The notes beneath the pieces were generated by a model. The model did not search any database. It saw nothing but the letters and a program-made list of their open reading frames with translations, and was not told where the DNA came from. A stretch of 58,872 nucleotides of DNA from Lewinellaceae bacterium (GTDB lineage: Bacteria > Bacteroidota > Bacteroidia > Chitinophagales > Saprospiraceae): NCBI GenBank assembly GCA_016708875.1, contig JADJFA010000034.1, forward strand, positions 1 to 58,872, read 5' to 3'. Shown one piece after another: positions 44,869 to 54,354 of the stretch. Each line of letters starts with the position of its first letter. Position 1 is the stretch's first letter. The position numbers and the translations under genes are program-made.

Positions 44869-45117
44869 ATGGTCGCTTATCCAAACATTTATGACAGTCT
44901 GGCGGAATTGATGGCTGGAATGGACCCCAAAAAGGTCCTGGCATTTCATGCGCCCCAAGACATCCAAAGCCGAGTCGAATTTTTACTTGAAAAAAAACAG
45001 ACTGTAGGCCTTTCTGAAAAAGAAAATGAGGAGATAGAACATTTCTTTATTTTAGAACACATTGTACGCTTAGCAAAATCTCGCGCTAGGCTACGGCTCT
45101 CTCAACATCAGGCATGA
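44869..45117 (+). CDS. Conserved small protein, possible antitoxin-like
   Basis: An 82-residue, mostly helical, charged protein (MVAYPNIYDSLAELMAGMD ... LLEKKQTVGLSEKENEEIEHF). Proteins of this shape occur in Bacteroidota and Cyanobacteria, often preceding an HNH or PIN gene. No such partner follows here; the next gene is an amidohydrolase after 92 bases. Function unknown. Confidence 0.55.
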   Translation: MVAYPNIYDSLAELMAGMDPKKVLAFHAPQDIQSRVEFLLEKKQTVGLSEKENEEIEHFFILEHIVRLAKSRARLRLSQHQA

Positions 45118-45209
45118 GCCGGAATATTCCAGATTCAATATAATATTATAACCGAATTTTAGAACGCCTTGACTTGATTGAGGCCGGACTTTTCCCATGA
45201 ATTGACACT

Positions 45210-46486
45210 ATGCACCCATTCAAACTCATCCTAGCAATTTGCTTATTTACCAACCTTCTCCCCGCCCAAACCACCTACCTCCATTGCGGTCGCATTCTCC
45301 CTATCAGCGGTGAAGCCCTATTGAACGCCACCATTGTGGTAGAAGGCAACAAAATTGCCCGCATCGAATCCGGGTTTTCGCGTATCCCTGCCGGTGCAGA
45401 AGCCATTGATTTAAAAAACAAAACGGTGCTTCCCGGGCTGATTGACTGCCATGTACACCTTGAGTGGGAGCAAAGCCGTAGTTCCTACACCGAACGCTAC
45501 ACCCTCAATCCCGCCGATATTGCTTACCGCGCCGCCGTGTATGCCCGCCGAACGCTCGATATTGGTTTCACTACCGTTCGCGACCTCGGCGGCACAGGCG
45601 TGAACATCGCCCTGCGCAACGCCATAAACTCGGGTTGGGCCATTGGGCCACGCATCCTGACGGTGGGTCGTTCACTCAGCATTACTGGAGGTCACGGCGA
45701 CGGCACAACCGGAGCAAAATGGGATCTTTTCGACCCGCCCGGACCCGAAATGGGCATGGCCGATGGACCTGACGAATGCCGCGCTGCCGTGCGCGAACAG
45801 ATCAAACTTGGCGCCGACTGCATCAAAGTTTGCGCTACCGGCGGTGTGCTCTCCCTCGCCCGCGATGGAACGCTGCCACATTACGCAGAAGATGAACTCT
45901 CTACCATTGTGAAAACTGCCCGCGACCTCGGTGTAACGGTGGCTGCCCACGCGCATGGCGATGAGGGAATGCGTCGCGCCGTAGAAGCCGGGGTGGTGAG
46001 TATTGAGCACGGCACGTTTATGAGCGACGCAACGATGGATGCCATGATAAAGCACGGCACTTATCTCATTCCGACCTTAACAGCGGGTCAGGCCGTGAGT
46101 GATAGCGCGACGTATGCCAAAGGATTTTTCCCGGAAGTGGTGCGCAAAAAGCCATCGAAATTTGTCCACAACTCAAAGCCACCGCAGGAAAAGCCTACAA
46201 AAAAGGCGTAAAAATTGCTTTTGGCACGGACTCTGGTGTATCACCGCATGGAAAGAACAATCTTGAGTTTGGTCTGCTGTCAGAGGCTGGGATGAAAAAT
46301 GCCGACATCCTCCGGGCGGCCACGCTTGATGCGGCTACATTGCTCCGTATGAACGACCGTATCGGCTCGCTTGAAGCGGGCAAATTCGCCGATATTGTGG
46401 CAGTTGATGGCAACCCGATGGAAGATATCCGAGCCATGTTGAACGTTGTGTTTGTGATGAAGGATGGGAAGGTCCATCGGCAGTAG
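45210..46486 (+). CDS. Secreted metal-dependent amidohydrolase (frameshifted)
   Basis: Imidazolonepropionase-like or dipeptidase-like amidohydrolase with a signal peptide (MHPFKLILAICLFTNLLPA). Metal ligands: HxH in LIDCHVHLEW, lysine and histidine positions in ADCIKVCATGG, VAAHAHGDEGMR and VVSIEHGT. The frame breaks at an A5 run (46146-46150); one added base restores KKAIEICPQLKATAGKAY and the C-terminal half with IAFGTDSGVSPHGKN (metal Asp) and SLEAGKFADIVAVDGNP. Full length about 425 residues. Substrate unknown; many relatives cleave X-Pro dipeptides. Confidence 0.85.
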
Positions 46487-46559
46487 GTGTGTTGTAGGGT
46501 CGTAACTCTCTCACAAGGCGGAGTTATAACAAACCTCTTTTCAAAAACAAGAATTATCT

Positions 46560-47174
46560 ATGGATAAGTTTACAATTAGAGATATCCTAGTTTTTTTCAT
46601 CACAGGGTTGGTGGGACTTCTTTTATTTTCAATCTTATACCAAACTAACGTTATCGAATTCTATAATGAAAACCGTAGTGCTATAATGGAAACCAGCACG
46701 ATAATTTTGTTAATAGGTTCTCCAATAGTATACTTACTAGGTCATTTTATTTCTTCTATGGAAGATGTGCTTTTTATGTTTGGTAAAAAAGCAAGAACAC
46801 TAGCAAAAAGATTTTGGGTATTCAAACCTTTAGATTTTCTGTTTAATGGATATCGGGTGCAAACACTTCTCTTAGAATTTGAAATAAGCACAAGAGACTT
46901 TTGGAAAATGTATTCTAAGGCACAAATAAATAATAGTTCTAGCATTTCTGAATACTGGCATATAATGAGTGATTTGTTTAAAAACATATTTACTATAACT
47001 TTTTTTGCAATACTATATTCTTTTTGGTGGTGTAATTACAAAATTACAATTCTATTTATCATCATTGCTATCGGCTCTTGGTATCGTTCAAAAGTATTCT
47101 CCAGGCAATTTGTACTATCTGTGCGAGATATAAACTCAGTTCTATCAAATCCAGATGATAAGAAACCGGGTTAG
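46560..47174 (+). CDS. AT-rich orphan membrane protein
   Basis: A 204-residue protein with a first helix (DILVFFITGLVGLLLFSIL), a second (TIILLIGSPIVYLLGHFI) and one or two more near residues 145-180 (IFTITFFAILYSFWW, ITILFIIIAIGSWY). Codons and base composition are clearly AT-richer than the neighbours, suggesting recent transfer. No family recognised. Preceded by a decayed inverted repeat (GTCGTAACTC / GAGTTATAAC, about 46499-46531). Confidence 0.6.
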   Translation: MDKFTIRDILVFFITGLVGLLLFSILYQTNVIEFYNENRSAIMETSTIILLIGSPIVYLLGHFISSMEDVLFMFGKKARTLAKRFWVFKPLDFLFNGYRVQTLLLEFEISTRDFWKMYSKAQINNSSSISEYWHIMSDLFKNIFTITFFAILYSFWWCNYKITILFIIIAIGSWYRSKVFSRQFVLSVRDINSVLSNPDDKKPG

Positions 47175-47281
47175 TAATCAAACAATAATCTATTCTTCAA
47201 CCAATCGATCTAAACCACATCAGCGTAGAACCCTGCTAACAAAATTTCACTCATAAATCCAATTGCCATTCAGCATCCGTT

Positions 47282-48331
47282 ATGCAAACCATCCTAATCA
47301 CTGGCGGCGCAGGCTTCATAGGCTCCCACCTTGTCCGGCATTTTGTGCAGAAATACCCTGATTACAAAATCGTCAATCTCGACGCGCTCACGTACGCAGG
47401 CAACCTCGAAAACCTGCGCGACGTAGAACATTCGCCCAATTACGTCTTTGAAAAAGGCGACATCACGGATACGGTTGGGCTAAAAGACATTTTTGAAAAA
47501 CACCGCCCGGACGGCGTCATCCACCTCGCTGCGGAAAGCCACGTGGATCGCTCGATTTCCAACCCGATGGCTTTCGTGGAAACCAACGTGATGGGTACGG
47601 TAAACCTCCTCAATACCCTCCGAAATCTCTGGGGAAATGACTTCGCAAACAAGCGTTTCTACCATGTCAGCACGGATGAGGTGTATGGTTCGCTGGGCGA
47701 GGAAGGCTTTTTTACAGAAGAAACCCGCTACGATCCGCGCTCGCCTTATTCGGCTTCCAAAGCTGCCAGCGACCACTTTGTACGGGCTTATTTTCACACC
47801 TACGGACTACCTGTGGTGCTCTCCAATTGCAGCAATAACTACGGGCCAAACCATTTCCCTGAAAAACTCATTCCGCTGGTAATCAAGAACATAAAGGAAG
47901 AAAAACCGCTCCCGGTGTACGGCGACGGGAAATACACCCGCGACTGGCTTTGGGTAAAAGACCACGCGGAAGCCATTGACACAATTTTCCACGGAGGTCG
48001 CGTAGGAGAGACCTACAACATCGGTGGCAACAACGAATGGAAAAATATTGACCTGGTGGAAGTACTCTGCGATATTATGGACGAACTCCTGGGCCGCGAG
48101 CCCGGCTCCTCCCGGCGACTCATAACATTCGTGAAAGACCGCCCCGGTCACGACCGCCGTTATGCCATTGACGCATCCAAACTAAAAAACGAACTGGGCT
48201 GGCAGCCATCCATCCACGCCGAAGAAGGATTCCGTGAAACAGCAAAATGGTATCTGGAAAACGAAGAATGGCTACTCCGTGTATCTTCTGGCGAGTACCA
48301 GCAGTACTACGAGCAGCAATACGAAGGCTGA
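47282..48331 (+). CDS. rfbB: dTDP-glucose 4,6-dehydratase
   Basis: Second enzyme of dTDP-rhamnose synthesis. Extended short-chain dehydrogenase: ILITGGAGFIGSHLVRHF binds NAD; VIHLAAESHVDRSI and FYHVSTDEVYGSLG contain catalytic residues (Thr-Asp-Glu); YSASKAASDHFVRAY has the YxxxK pair; NCSNNYGPNHFPEKLIPLVI and RPGHDRRYAIDASK follow. A complete 349 residues. rfbA, rfbC and rfbD are not adjacent. A word repeat begins three bases after the stop codon. Confidence 0.92.
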   Translation: MQTILITGGAGFIGSHLVRHFVQKYPDYKIVNLDALTYAGNLENLRDVEHSPNYVFEKGDITDTVGLKDIFEKHRPDGVIHLAAESHVDRSISNPMAFVETNVMGTVNLLNTLRNLWGNDFANKRFYHVSTDEVYGSLGEEGFFTEETRYDPRSPYSASKAASDHFVRAYFHTYGLPVVLSNCSNNYGPNHFPEKLIPLVIKNIKEEKPLPVYGDGKYTRDWLWVKDHAEAIDTIFHGGRVGETYNIGGNNEWKNIDLVEVLCDIMDELLGREPGSSRRLITFVKDRPGHDRRYAIDASKLKNELGWQPSIHAEEGFRETAKWYLENEEWLLRVSSGEYQQYYEQQYEG

Positions 48332-48333
48332 GC

Positions 48334-48460
48334 AAATGTCCAATTTCCAACAAGGAATGTCCAAGGGAATGTCCAATTTCCAACAAGGAATATCCAATTT
48401 CCAAGTACTGCGAACCCTTGGGAATTGGACATTCCTTGTTGGAAATTGGACATTCCCTAG
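48334..48460. repeat. Word repeat with inverted arm between rfbB and 48457 gene
   Basis: GTCCAATTTCCAACAAGGAAT words (three forward copies) and the reverse complement GGAATTGGACATTCCTTG (two copies) form a long stem between convergent genes. Confidence 0.85.
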
Positions 48461-48954
48461 CCTTCTACAATCTCCCCCGTCACCAGTATCTCCAAATTCC
48501 GCGTCCGCGAAGTCGTCGGGTCAAATATTTGATCACCATCGGGGGAACTGCCCTCGCCGATGGTTATTTCCCATTCATCATTGATGATTGCCACGGAGCG
48601 GGTTACGATTCCATCTTTTACGGTGGTCCCGGCAATCACCGCCTTGCTGATCATCTCACCTTTTTCATTAAAGGTCGTGAGCACATATTCGTAGTTCAAA
48701 AGTTCGGCCTTCCACCACACCAGCGCAATGAATTGATCGGTGTTGTCAATGGAAAAACAAGGCACGTACTCAGTGAACTCATCGTCAGCAACAATCTCCT
48801 CCGTTGGGTGAATGAACTGGGAGATCATAGCATCCGAAAGCGGTTCGTTCTCGGTGCCGAAAGTATGGTGGGTGTCTTCACCAAGTGTTACCGGCATGGG
48901 CAACGGAGGGAACTTGGCTAGGAAATCGTGGAAATATAATTTTTTCATGTTCAT
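48457..48954 (-). CDS. Hypothetical protein downstream of GH3 gene
   Basis: A 165-residue soluble protein (MNMKKLYFHDFLAKFPPLP, then TLGEDTHHTFGTENEPLSD) with no recognised family. It overlaps the end of the GH3-like gene by 4 bases, so the pair is translationally coupled and presumably functionally linked. Composition resembles its neighbours. Confidence 0.65.
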   Translation of the reverse strand: MNMKKLYFHDFLAKFPPLPMPVTLGEDTHHTFGTENEPLSDAMISQFIHPTEEIVADDEFTEYVPCFSIDNTDQFIALVWWKAELLNYEYVLTTFNEKGEMISKAVIAGTTVKDGIVTRSVAIINDEWEITIGEGSSPDGDQIFDPTTSRTRNLEILVTGEIVEG

Positions 48955-50486
48955 TTTGAAATAAATGCCTCAAAATCAGCCAATTGTTCGCCCTTCAATA
49001 CACGAGGTATTTTGGCCTGTCCGTTGAGTTTGCCCCGTTGGCTTAGCCAGTCGAGGAACACTTGATTTGGGAGCAATTGCGCTCTGACATTGCGGAGTGC
49101 ATAACGGCGTTCCACCGCATAATCTTCGTTCAATCGGCAGAGTTCTTCGTCGAGCGCATTCACGAGCGTTTCACTGCTAAGCGATTGATTTTCAGCAGAA
49201 AGATACCATTGGTGCGTCCAAAAAGTACCCTCACGAAGACTGGTAACAGCAAATTCGCCAATGCCAGCATGGAATCGTTCGTCTACTGCCCGCACGGCGT
49301 CACATAGATTGTCAATTGAAATATGCTCCCCGCAACCTGAAAGGAATTGCTTGGTGCGTCCGGTGATTTTGATTTCTGCTTTTTCAAGATCGCTAAACTG
49401 CACTGTATCCCCCAAAAGGTATCGCCACGCGCCCGCAACAGAGCTGAGCAGGAGGGCATAATGTTTACCAACTTCCACTTCCGAAAGTTCGAGGCTGCGA
49501 GGCTGGTCGCTGCGCAATTCGCCATCGTCGTTAAAATTCTCCTCGTCAAATGGCACGAATTCAAAATAAACCCCACAATCGTTGAGCAATTTCATCGGGC
49601 GGTGATCGGGTCGTTCCTGGTAGGCAAGAAATCCTTCCGAAGCACCGTAGCTATCCATATACAGAATGGGTTTGCCAAAAAGTGGTTCAAGGGTTGGCTT
49701 GTAAGGTTCAATGGGCACCCCACCATGGATAAAGACGTTGAAAGAAGGCCATATTTCGTTGATATGCGCCAGTTTATGCTTTTCGATGATCCTTTCCAGA
49801 ATGAGTTGCAGCCACATTGGGTTGCTCACAGAAAAACCAATGTCCCACTGTGGCGCTTCTTCCGCGATGCGTTCTATGCGCTCACCCCACTCCGGCAAAT
49901 CGGTGATATGACGGCCCGGACGGTAAGAGCGCTCCATGATACGCGGCCGGTTCATGCCCATAATCCCCGAAAGATCGCCTTCCCAGTGGTAGCCAACCCT
50001 TTTTTGCTGTGTGCAGGAACCTACCATGAGCATTTGTTTTGTGTAATGCTCTGGTGCAAGTCCGTAGAATTTGGCCATATCGTAAAATAGCCGCCGCGAA
50101 CCACGTTTCATTCCCCGAAGTAAATCCTCGGTGAGCGGCAGATATTTCGTGGCTGCTTGACTGGTGCCGCTCGAAAGTGCGAAATAAGGCACCAGGCCCG
50201 GCCAGCACACATCCGGCTCGTCTTCCAGGTGCGCTCTGGACCACCAGCGGTCGTAAAGCGCTTGATAATCCATGACCGGGACGGCTTTTTTAAAAGCAGG
50301 TTGCACATTGTCAGCCCGCAAAATGTCTTTAAAATTATATTCCAGGCCAATGGCTGTGTGACGGGCTTCCCAAAGAAGATCGCGCAGTTGCTGTTCTTGA
50401 AGCTGTGCAGGCGATTGTCGCGGCTGACCAACAAAGCCACCAATTTTTGCACCTTGCTGGATGAGGGTTCCGATGATATAGGACAT
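48951..50486 (-). CDS. GH3-family acyl-adenylating protein
   Basis: A 511-residue protein of the GH3 (auxin-responsive promoter) family, which conjugates amino acids to carboxylic acids through acyl-AMP in plants and is widespread in Bacteroidota. ATP-binding motifs: FALSSGTSQAATKYLPLTEDL; MDSYGASEGFLAYQ; AWRYLLGDTVQFSD with ITGRTKQFLSGCGEHIS in the C-terminal domain. Substrate in bacteria unknown. The start lies just inside a GATATTGG tandem array. Confidence 0.87.
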   Translation of the reverse strand: MSYIIGTLIQQGAKIGGFVGQPRQSPAQLQEQQLRDLLWEARHTAIGLEYNFKDILRADNVQPAFKKAVPVMDYQALYDRWWSRAHLEDEPDVCWPGLVPYFALSSGTSQAATKYLPLTEDLLRGMKRGSRRLFYDMAKFYGLAPEHYTKQMLMVGSCTQQKRVGYHWEGDLSGIMGMNRPRIMERSYRPGRHITDLPEWGERIERIAEEAPQWDIGFSVSNPMWLQLILERIIEKHKLAHINEIWPSFNVFIHGGVPIEPYKPTLEPLFGKPILYMDSYGASEGFLAYQERPDHRPMKLLNDCGVYFEFVPFDEENFNDDGELRSDQPRSLELSEVEVGKHYALLLSSVAGAWRYLLGDTVQFSDLEKAEIKITGRTKQFLSGCGEHISIDNLCDAVRAVDERFHAGIGEFAVTSLREGTFWTHQWYLSAENQSLSSETLVNALDEELCRLNEDYAVERRYALRNVRAQLLPNQVFLDWLSQRGKLNGQAKIPRVLKGEQLADFEAFISK

Positions 50487-50495
50487 AGTGAATAC

Positions 50496-50577
50496 AGGAT
50501 ATTGGGATATTGGGATATTGGGATATTGGGATATTGGGATATTGGGACAATATCTTAATATCCAAATATCTCAATAA
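50496..50577. repeat. GGATATTG tandem array with inverted arm
   Basis: At least six head-to-tail copies of GGATATTG, then CAATATC words in the other orientation. Located at the 5' end of the GH3 gene. Confidence 0.85.
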
Positions 50578-50625
50578 CTTAAAAGGGGCGGCGAAGGTAA
50601 AAAGGACGGAAGGTTTTAGTACAAA

Positions 50626-50668
50626 AAAATCCCCCGATGTGCTGCGAATGTTGCACATCGGGGGAATC
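50626..50668 (-). terminator. Rho-independent terminator of DUF6249 gene
   Basis: CCCCCGATGTGC pairs with GCACATCGGGGG around a ten-base loop; on the minus strand a T7 tract follows. Confidence 0.88.
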
Positions 50669-50694
50669 AAAAAGTTGGTTCTGAATCTTTTACA

Positions 50695-51041
50695 TCATTC
50701 TACAGGCGGGGGTGGATTTTTCCGCTCGTAGAGGTAGGCGCCAAAAGGCCTGCGCCACCAAAAATAGCAATCAGGGCAAAAAATATCCCGGTGCTGCTTT
50801 GGTTGTCTAGGTTGAGCATATTAGAGATCACGATGGCAAGCAAGAGACCCGTGCCCGCGCCCACGAATAACAAGCCGTTTTTCAAGGTTTGCGAGGGATT
50901 GGTCTGCCGACGGTTGCGTTTATGATCGGCAGGGTTCATGCCCTTTTCTATCATGGACATCTTTACCTTACTTTCAAGATAAACGATTGCAACAACCATC
51001 AGAAAAGCCGCAACGGGGACAATGAATACATGAGAATCCAT
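50695..51041 (-). CDS. DUF6249-like membrane protein (frameshifted)
   Basis: From 51041 the protein reads MDSHVFIVPVAAFLMVVAIVYL..., with a Lys/Arg-rich loop (GMNPADHKRNRRQTN), and two C-terminal helices, as in DUF6249 proteins of Bacteroidota. The frame breaks at an A4 run (50743-50746): one more base gives GLFGAYLYERKNPPPPVE and the stop at 50695, whereas the unchanged frame ends in an artificial tail. Followed by a clear terminator. Role unknown. Confidence 0.75.
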
Positions 51042-51171
51042 AATCTTAATGTTTTTTTGTGAATGAAAATTGGTTTCCGTTTCCAATGCAGACTATGACA
51101 GCACGCTTGAAAAAGAGGTTACAATACGCAGGACATTTTTGAATCGGCTGCATCGAAACCACTCAATGAAA

Positions 51172-51262
51172 TTTAAAAACCACATAGTTCACATAGCACA
51201 CATAGTCTGTAATTTGTTGATTATCAAACTATGTGTACTATGTGAACTATGTGGTTTTTAAA
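51172..51262. repeat. ACATAGTTCACATAG inverted word repeat
   Basis: AAAAACCACATAGTTCACATAG on the left matches in inverted orientation CTATGTGAACTATGTGG on the right, with internal ACATAG words. The right arm contains the stop codon of the TIGR02757-type gene. Confidence 0.88.
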
Positions 51263-52029
51263 TAATGGCTCGATTCCAATACTCCCATCCCAAATAACGC
51301 AAAATCGTATCGCACAGGGTCAACAGGATCGAAGTCTCGAAGATTGCTAGTGAGTTCAAGCACGGATTGCCAATCAGTTTGCTTGCGATGTAGAAGGCCC
51401 AATCGCCGCGCTACCCGTTCCACATGCACATCCAGCGGGATCAGCAATTGTGCAGGGCTGATATTTTCCCAAATCCCAAAGTCCACCCCGGCCTCGTCTT
51501 TCCTGACCATCCAGCGAAGAAACATATTGAGCCGCTTGCAGGTGCTGCCCCGCGCAGGTGTAGCCACATGTTTGCGGGTGCGTTCAGGCGCAAAAGGGTG
51601 GTCGAAAAAATCATTGTGAAAACCTCGCAGCGCATTTTCTACGGTCGGATCATTGGGGCTGAGATGGCGGGAAAAGGCCGATTCGAGCGAGGCGTTTTTT
51701 CGATAAAAATTTTGAAAAAACTCCAAAAACCACAGCGTATCGGTTGCCTGAAAAGTACGGTGTTTGAACGACTCAAAACGCGCGCGATCTTGTTCCAAAT
51801 GATTGATTATGAAATCGTACGGCGCATTATCCATCAGTTCGGCCAGGCGATTGGCACTTTGAATAATGGTCTTCCGTTGCCCCCAGGCGAGCGTGGCAGC
51901 CCAAAAGGCCATGATCTCCCGATCCTGCAATTTCGTAAAACGATGTGGAATAGAAATAGGGTCGGCTGCGATAAAGTCGGGCCTGTTATACCGCGCAGCG
52001 GCCAAGTCGAGCATCTCTTTGAGTGTCAT
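51247..52029 (-). CDS. TIGR02757 family protein
   Basis: A 260-residue protein of the TIGR02757 family. Landmarks: EMLDLAAARYNRPDFIAADP, IMAFWAATLAWGQRKTI (helix-hairpin-helix glycosylase-like), RLNMFLRWMVRKDEAGVDFG and PLDVHVERVARRLGLLHRKQ. The general fold resembles HhH DNA-repair proteins, but activity is unreported to my knowledge. The final residues KTT and the TAG stop are encoded by the adjacent inverted repeat. It overlaps the upstream gene's stop (ATGA). Confidence 0.85.
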   Translation of the reverse strand: MTLKEMLDLAAARYNRPDFIAADPISIPHRFTKLQDREIMAFWAATLAWGQRKTIIQSANRLAELMDNAPYDFIINHLEQDRARFESFKHRTFQATDTLWFLEFFQNFYRKNASLESAFSRHLSPNDPTVENALRGFHNDFFDHPFAPERTRKHVATPARGSTCKRLNMFLRWMVRKDEAGVDFGIWENISPAQLLIPLDVHVERVARRLGLLHRKQTDWQSVLELTSNLRDFDPVDPVRYDFALFGMGVLESSHYLKTT

Positions 52030-53045
52030 TGATTCTCCTCGATGTGCAGTAAAATGCGTTGTTTCCGGCGCTCTACTTTTTGTGTGATTTCGCGAAAAAA
52101 CCAGTCGCGATTTTTGTCGGCTGCATGCGTCAGGGCGGTGGATTTTCCTGTAATGATTTCAAACCAATTTTGGGTGTAATCGCACAAGCGGGTGTCGGTG
52201 CTTTTCAGGAAATTGGGTGTACAGTATGCCGTGTACGCCATGCGCCCCACGTCGGAAGTGATGAGTGCCGTGATATTGGCGTACACCATTTCGTTGTAAA
52301 AAAGCTGGAATTGGCCACGTCCGTGTTCTGGTTTCTCGCCAATGTTGAATTTACAACCTGCAATCGTTAACGCCTTCATGTGGGAAGCCCATTCCTGCAA
52401 TCGGTCAATCAAAACAAGCGAATCCTGAGGGTCGCGAAACCCTCCAGCATACAAGTGGTACTCTATTTGCGCCAGCGTATTGTCCATGATTTGGGCCGTC
52501 CAAAGCTCTGTGCTGGGCAGTGCGAGGTATTGCTGGAGCATGTTCTGGCTCTCGCGGATGACAGGTTGCGTTATAAGATCAAAGGAAAACTTCCGATCGC
52601 GCAACCATTCCAGGTTCCAGGTAGTGCGGCCCCAGCCATAGAGTTTGAAGGCGATCAGCTCGGGAAAAAGGCTATAAGTGAAAACAGGCAATTCTGCCGA
52701 AGCATAATAAAGATGTGCATTTGGCATTTTGTGGATTTGCTCAAAATCATCGTTCATAGCACCTAAATAATCCGAAAAACTGGCTATTTTATGCGAAAAG
52801 GCATTGAAATCAACTACTACACGGTCACTTTGTCCAATCACCAGAGCATCAAGCGAAATGTTGAAATGCTGTGACAATAACCCCAATTCTTGTGGCAAAA
52901 GCGGTGTATCGCCCCGCAGCCGACGGTAGATGGGGTCTTTGGCAAGGTTGAGCAAATGGCAAAGTTCGTCCACCGCATCCGCACGACGAGGAAACCGCTT
53001 CAGAATGATCTCGAAAAATTGGTCTTGCAATGTAGATTGAAGCAT
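52026..53045 (-). CDS. HTH-containing regulator-like protein, unknown
   Basis: The start at 53045 gives MLQSTLQDQFFEIILKRFPRR, followed by a helix-turn-helix-like segment (LCHLLNLAKDPIYRRLRG, then LLPQELGLLSQHFNISLDAL). The large C-terminal part (about 250 residues) has no recognisable domain; the end RRKQRILLHIEEN is helical and charged. Such proteins, common in Saprospiraceae, may be transcription factors with a sensory domain. It overlaps the TIGR02757 start by 4 bases. A longer frame reaches 53228 but overlaps the carA start. Confidence 0.7.
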   Translation of the reverse strand: MLQSTLQDQFFEIILKRFPRRADAVDELCHLLNLAKDPIYRRLRGDTPLLPQELGLLSQHFNISLDALVIGQSDRVVVDFNAFSHKIASFSDYLGAMNDDFEQIHKMPNAHLYYASAELPVFTYSLFPELIAFKLYGWGRTTWNLEWLRDRKFSFDLITQPVIRESQNMLQQYLALPSTELWTAQIMDNTLAQIEYHLYAGGFRDPQDSLVLIDRLQEWASHMKALTIAGCKFNIGEKPEHGRGQFQLFYNEMVYANITALITSDVGRMAYTAYCTPNFLKSTDTRLCDYTQNWFEIITGKSTALTHAADKNRDWFFREITQKVERRKQRILLHIEENQ

Positions 53046-53193
53046 AGGCGGCAACAGGATTTGACCTGCAAAGCGTAATGCGCGTGCGCATTCATTGGTT
53101 TTGTCAAGGGGAAAAGTAGACAGTTTTTGAAAATGCCTTGTCAAAATAAAAATTCCATGCTTTTGCCCGACCTTTGCCGCCCAAAATAGCACA

Positions 53194-54276
53194 ATGACAA
53201 AAGCGCTCCTCCTCCTTGAAGATGGCACCCTTTTTCAAGGCAAAGCCGCTGGAAAAATCGGCACCACCACAGGCGAAATCTGTTTCAACACTGGCATGAC
53301 GGGTTATCAGGAAATTTTTACCGACCCGTCTTATACAGGACAAATATTGGTAGCCACCAACGTCCATATTGGCAATTACGGCATCCACGACCAGGAAGTG
53401 GAAAGCGACGGCATCAAAATTGCCGGCTTCGTGTGCCGCAATTTTAATGTTCCATACAGCCGCCTCAATGCCCATCTGAGTATTCAGGATTATTTTGAAA
53501 AAGAAGGGCTTGTCGCCATCCACGAGCTCGACACCCGCGCCATTGTGCAGCATATCCGCGAACGCGGTGCGATGAACTGCATTATTTCCTCTGAAATTGA
53601 AGATTTAGAGGAACTGAAGCGCCGACTTGCCGCTACACCCAGCATGGCAGGACTAGAACTTTCGAGCAGCGTGAGCACCCGCGAACCCTATTTTATTGGA
53701 AACCCGGAAGCAAAACACCGCGTGGCCGTGATGGATTTTGGGGTGAAAAAGAACATCCTCCGTTGCTTCGACCAGCGGGATTGTTACCTGCAAGTATTCC
53801 CTGCCAAAACTGATTTTGAAACCGTAAAATCCTGGAAACCAACAGGATATTTTCTCTCCAATGGCCCCGGCGATCCTGCTTCCATGCCCTATGCAGTAGA
53901 AACCGTTAAGAAAATGCTCGCGGACGGGAAGCCGCTTTTTGGCATCTGCCTGGGCCAGCAACTGCTTGCACTGGCCGCTGGTTTGCCGACCTACAAACTC
54001 CACCATGGGCATCGTGGGCTAAACCATCCTGTGAAAAACCTCCGCAGCGGACTTAGTGAGATTACCAGCCAGAACCACGGGTTTGGGGTACTCGAACAGG
54101 CGGTATATGATTCACCCAGCCTGGTGGAAGCGACCCACCTCAATCTCAACGACAATACCATAGAAGGCATCCGGTTAAAAAACAGCCCTGCCTTTAGTGT
54201 GCAATACCACCCGGAAGCAAGTCCTGGCCCGCATGATGCACGGTATCTGTTTGATGAGTTTGTGGGGATGATGTGA
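53194..54276 (+). CDS. carA: Carbamoyl-phosphate synthase small subunit
   Basis: Glutamine amidotransferase subunit that supplies ammonia for carbamoyl phosphate (arginine and pyrimidine synthesis). N-terminal domain: GEICFNTGMTGYQEIFTDPSY. The class I amidotransferase has the nucleophilic cysteine in FGICLGQQLLALAAG and the His-Glu pair in SVQYHPEASPGPHD. The length (360) is typical. carB is not in the window; ppc follows in the same direction. Confidence 0.93.
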   Translation: MTKALLLLEDGTLFQGKAAGKIGTTTGEICFNTGMTGYQEIFTDPSYTGQILVATNVHIGNYGIHDQEVESDGIKIAGFVCRNFNVPYSRLNAHLSIQDYFEKEGLVAIHELDTRAIVQHIRERGAMNCIISSEIEDLEELKRRLAATPSMAGLELSSSVSTREPYFIGNPEAKHRVAVMDFGVKKNILRCFDQRDCYLQVFPAKTDFETVKSWKPTGYFLSNGPGDPASMPYAVETVKKMLADGKPLFGICLGQQLLALAAGLPTYKLHHGHRGLNHPVKNLRSGLSEITSQNHGFGVLEQAVYDSPSLVEATHLNLNDNTIEGIRLKNSPAFSVQYHPEASPGPHDARYLFDEFVGMM

Positions 54277-54354
54277 AATTTTAAGACAATGGGCTAAATC
54301 ATCCATTTTCAAGGCAAGCAAGGGTATAAATTCAAAATAGCCGACCTTTATCCT

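Noticed and set aside
50496..50577. Possible CRISPR array at the GGATATTG repeat
   Set aside because: The units are 8 nt, adjacent, with no spacers and no cas genes nearby. The same holds for the other word arrays.
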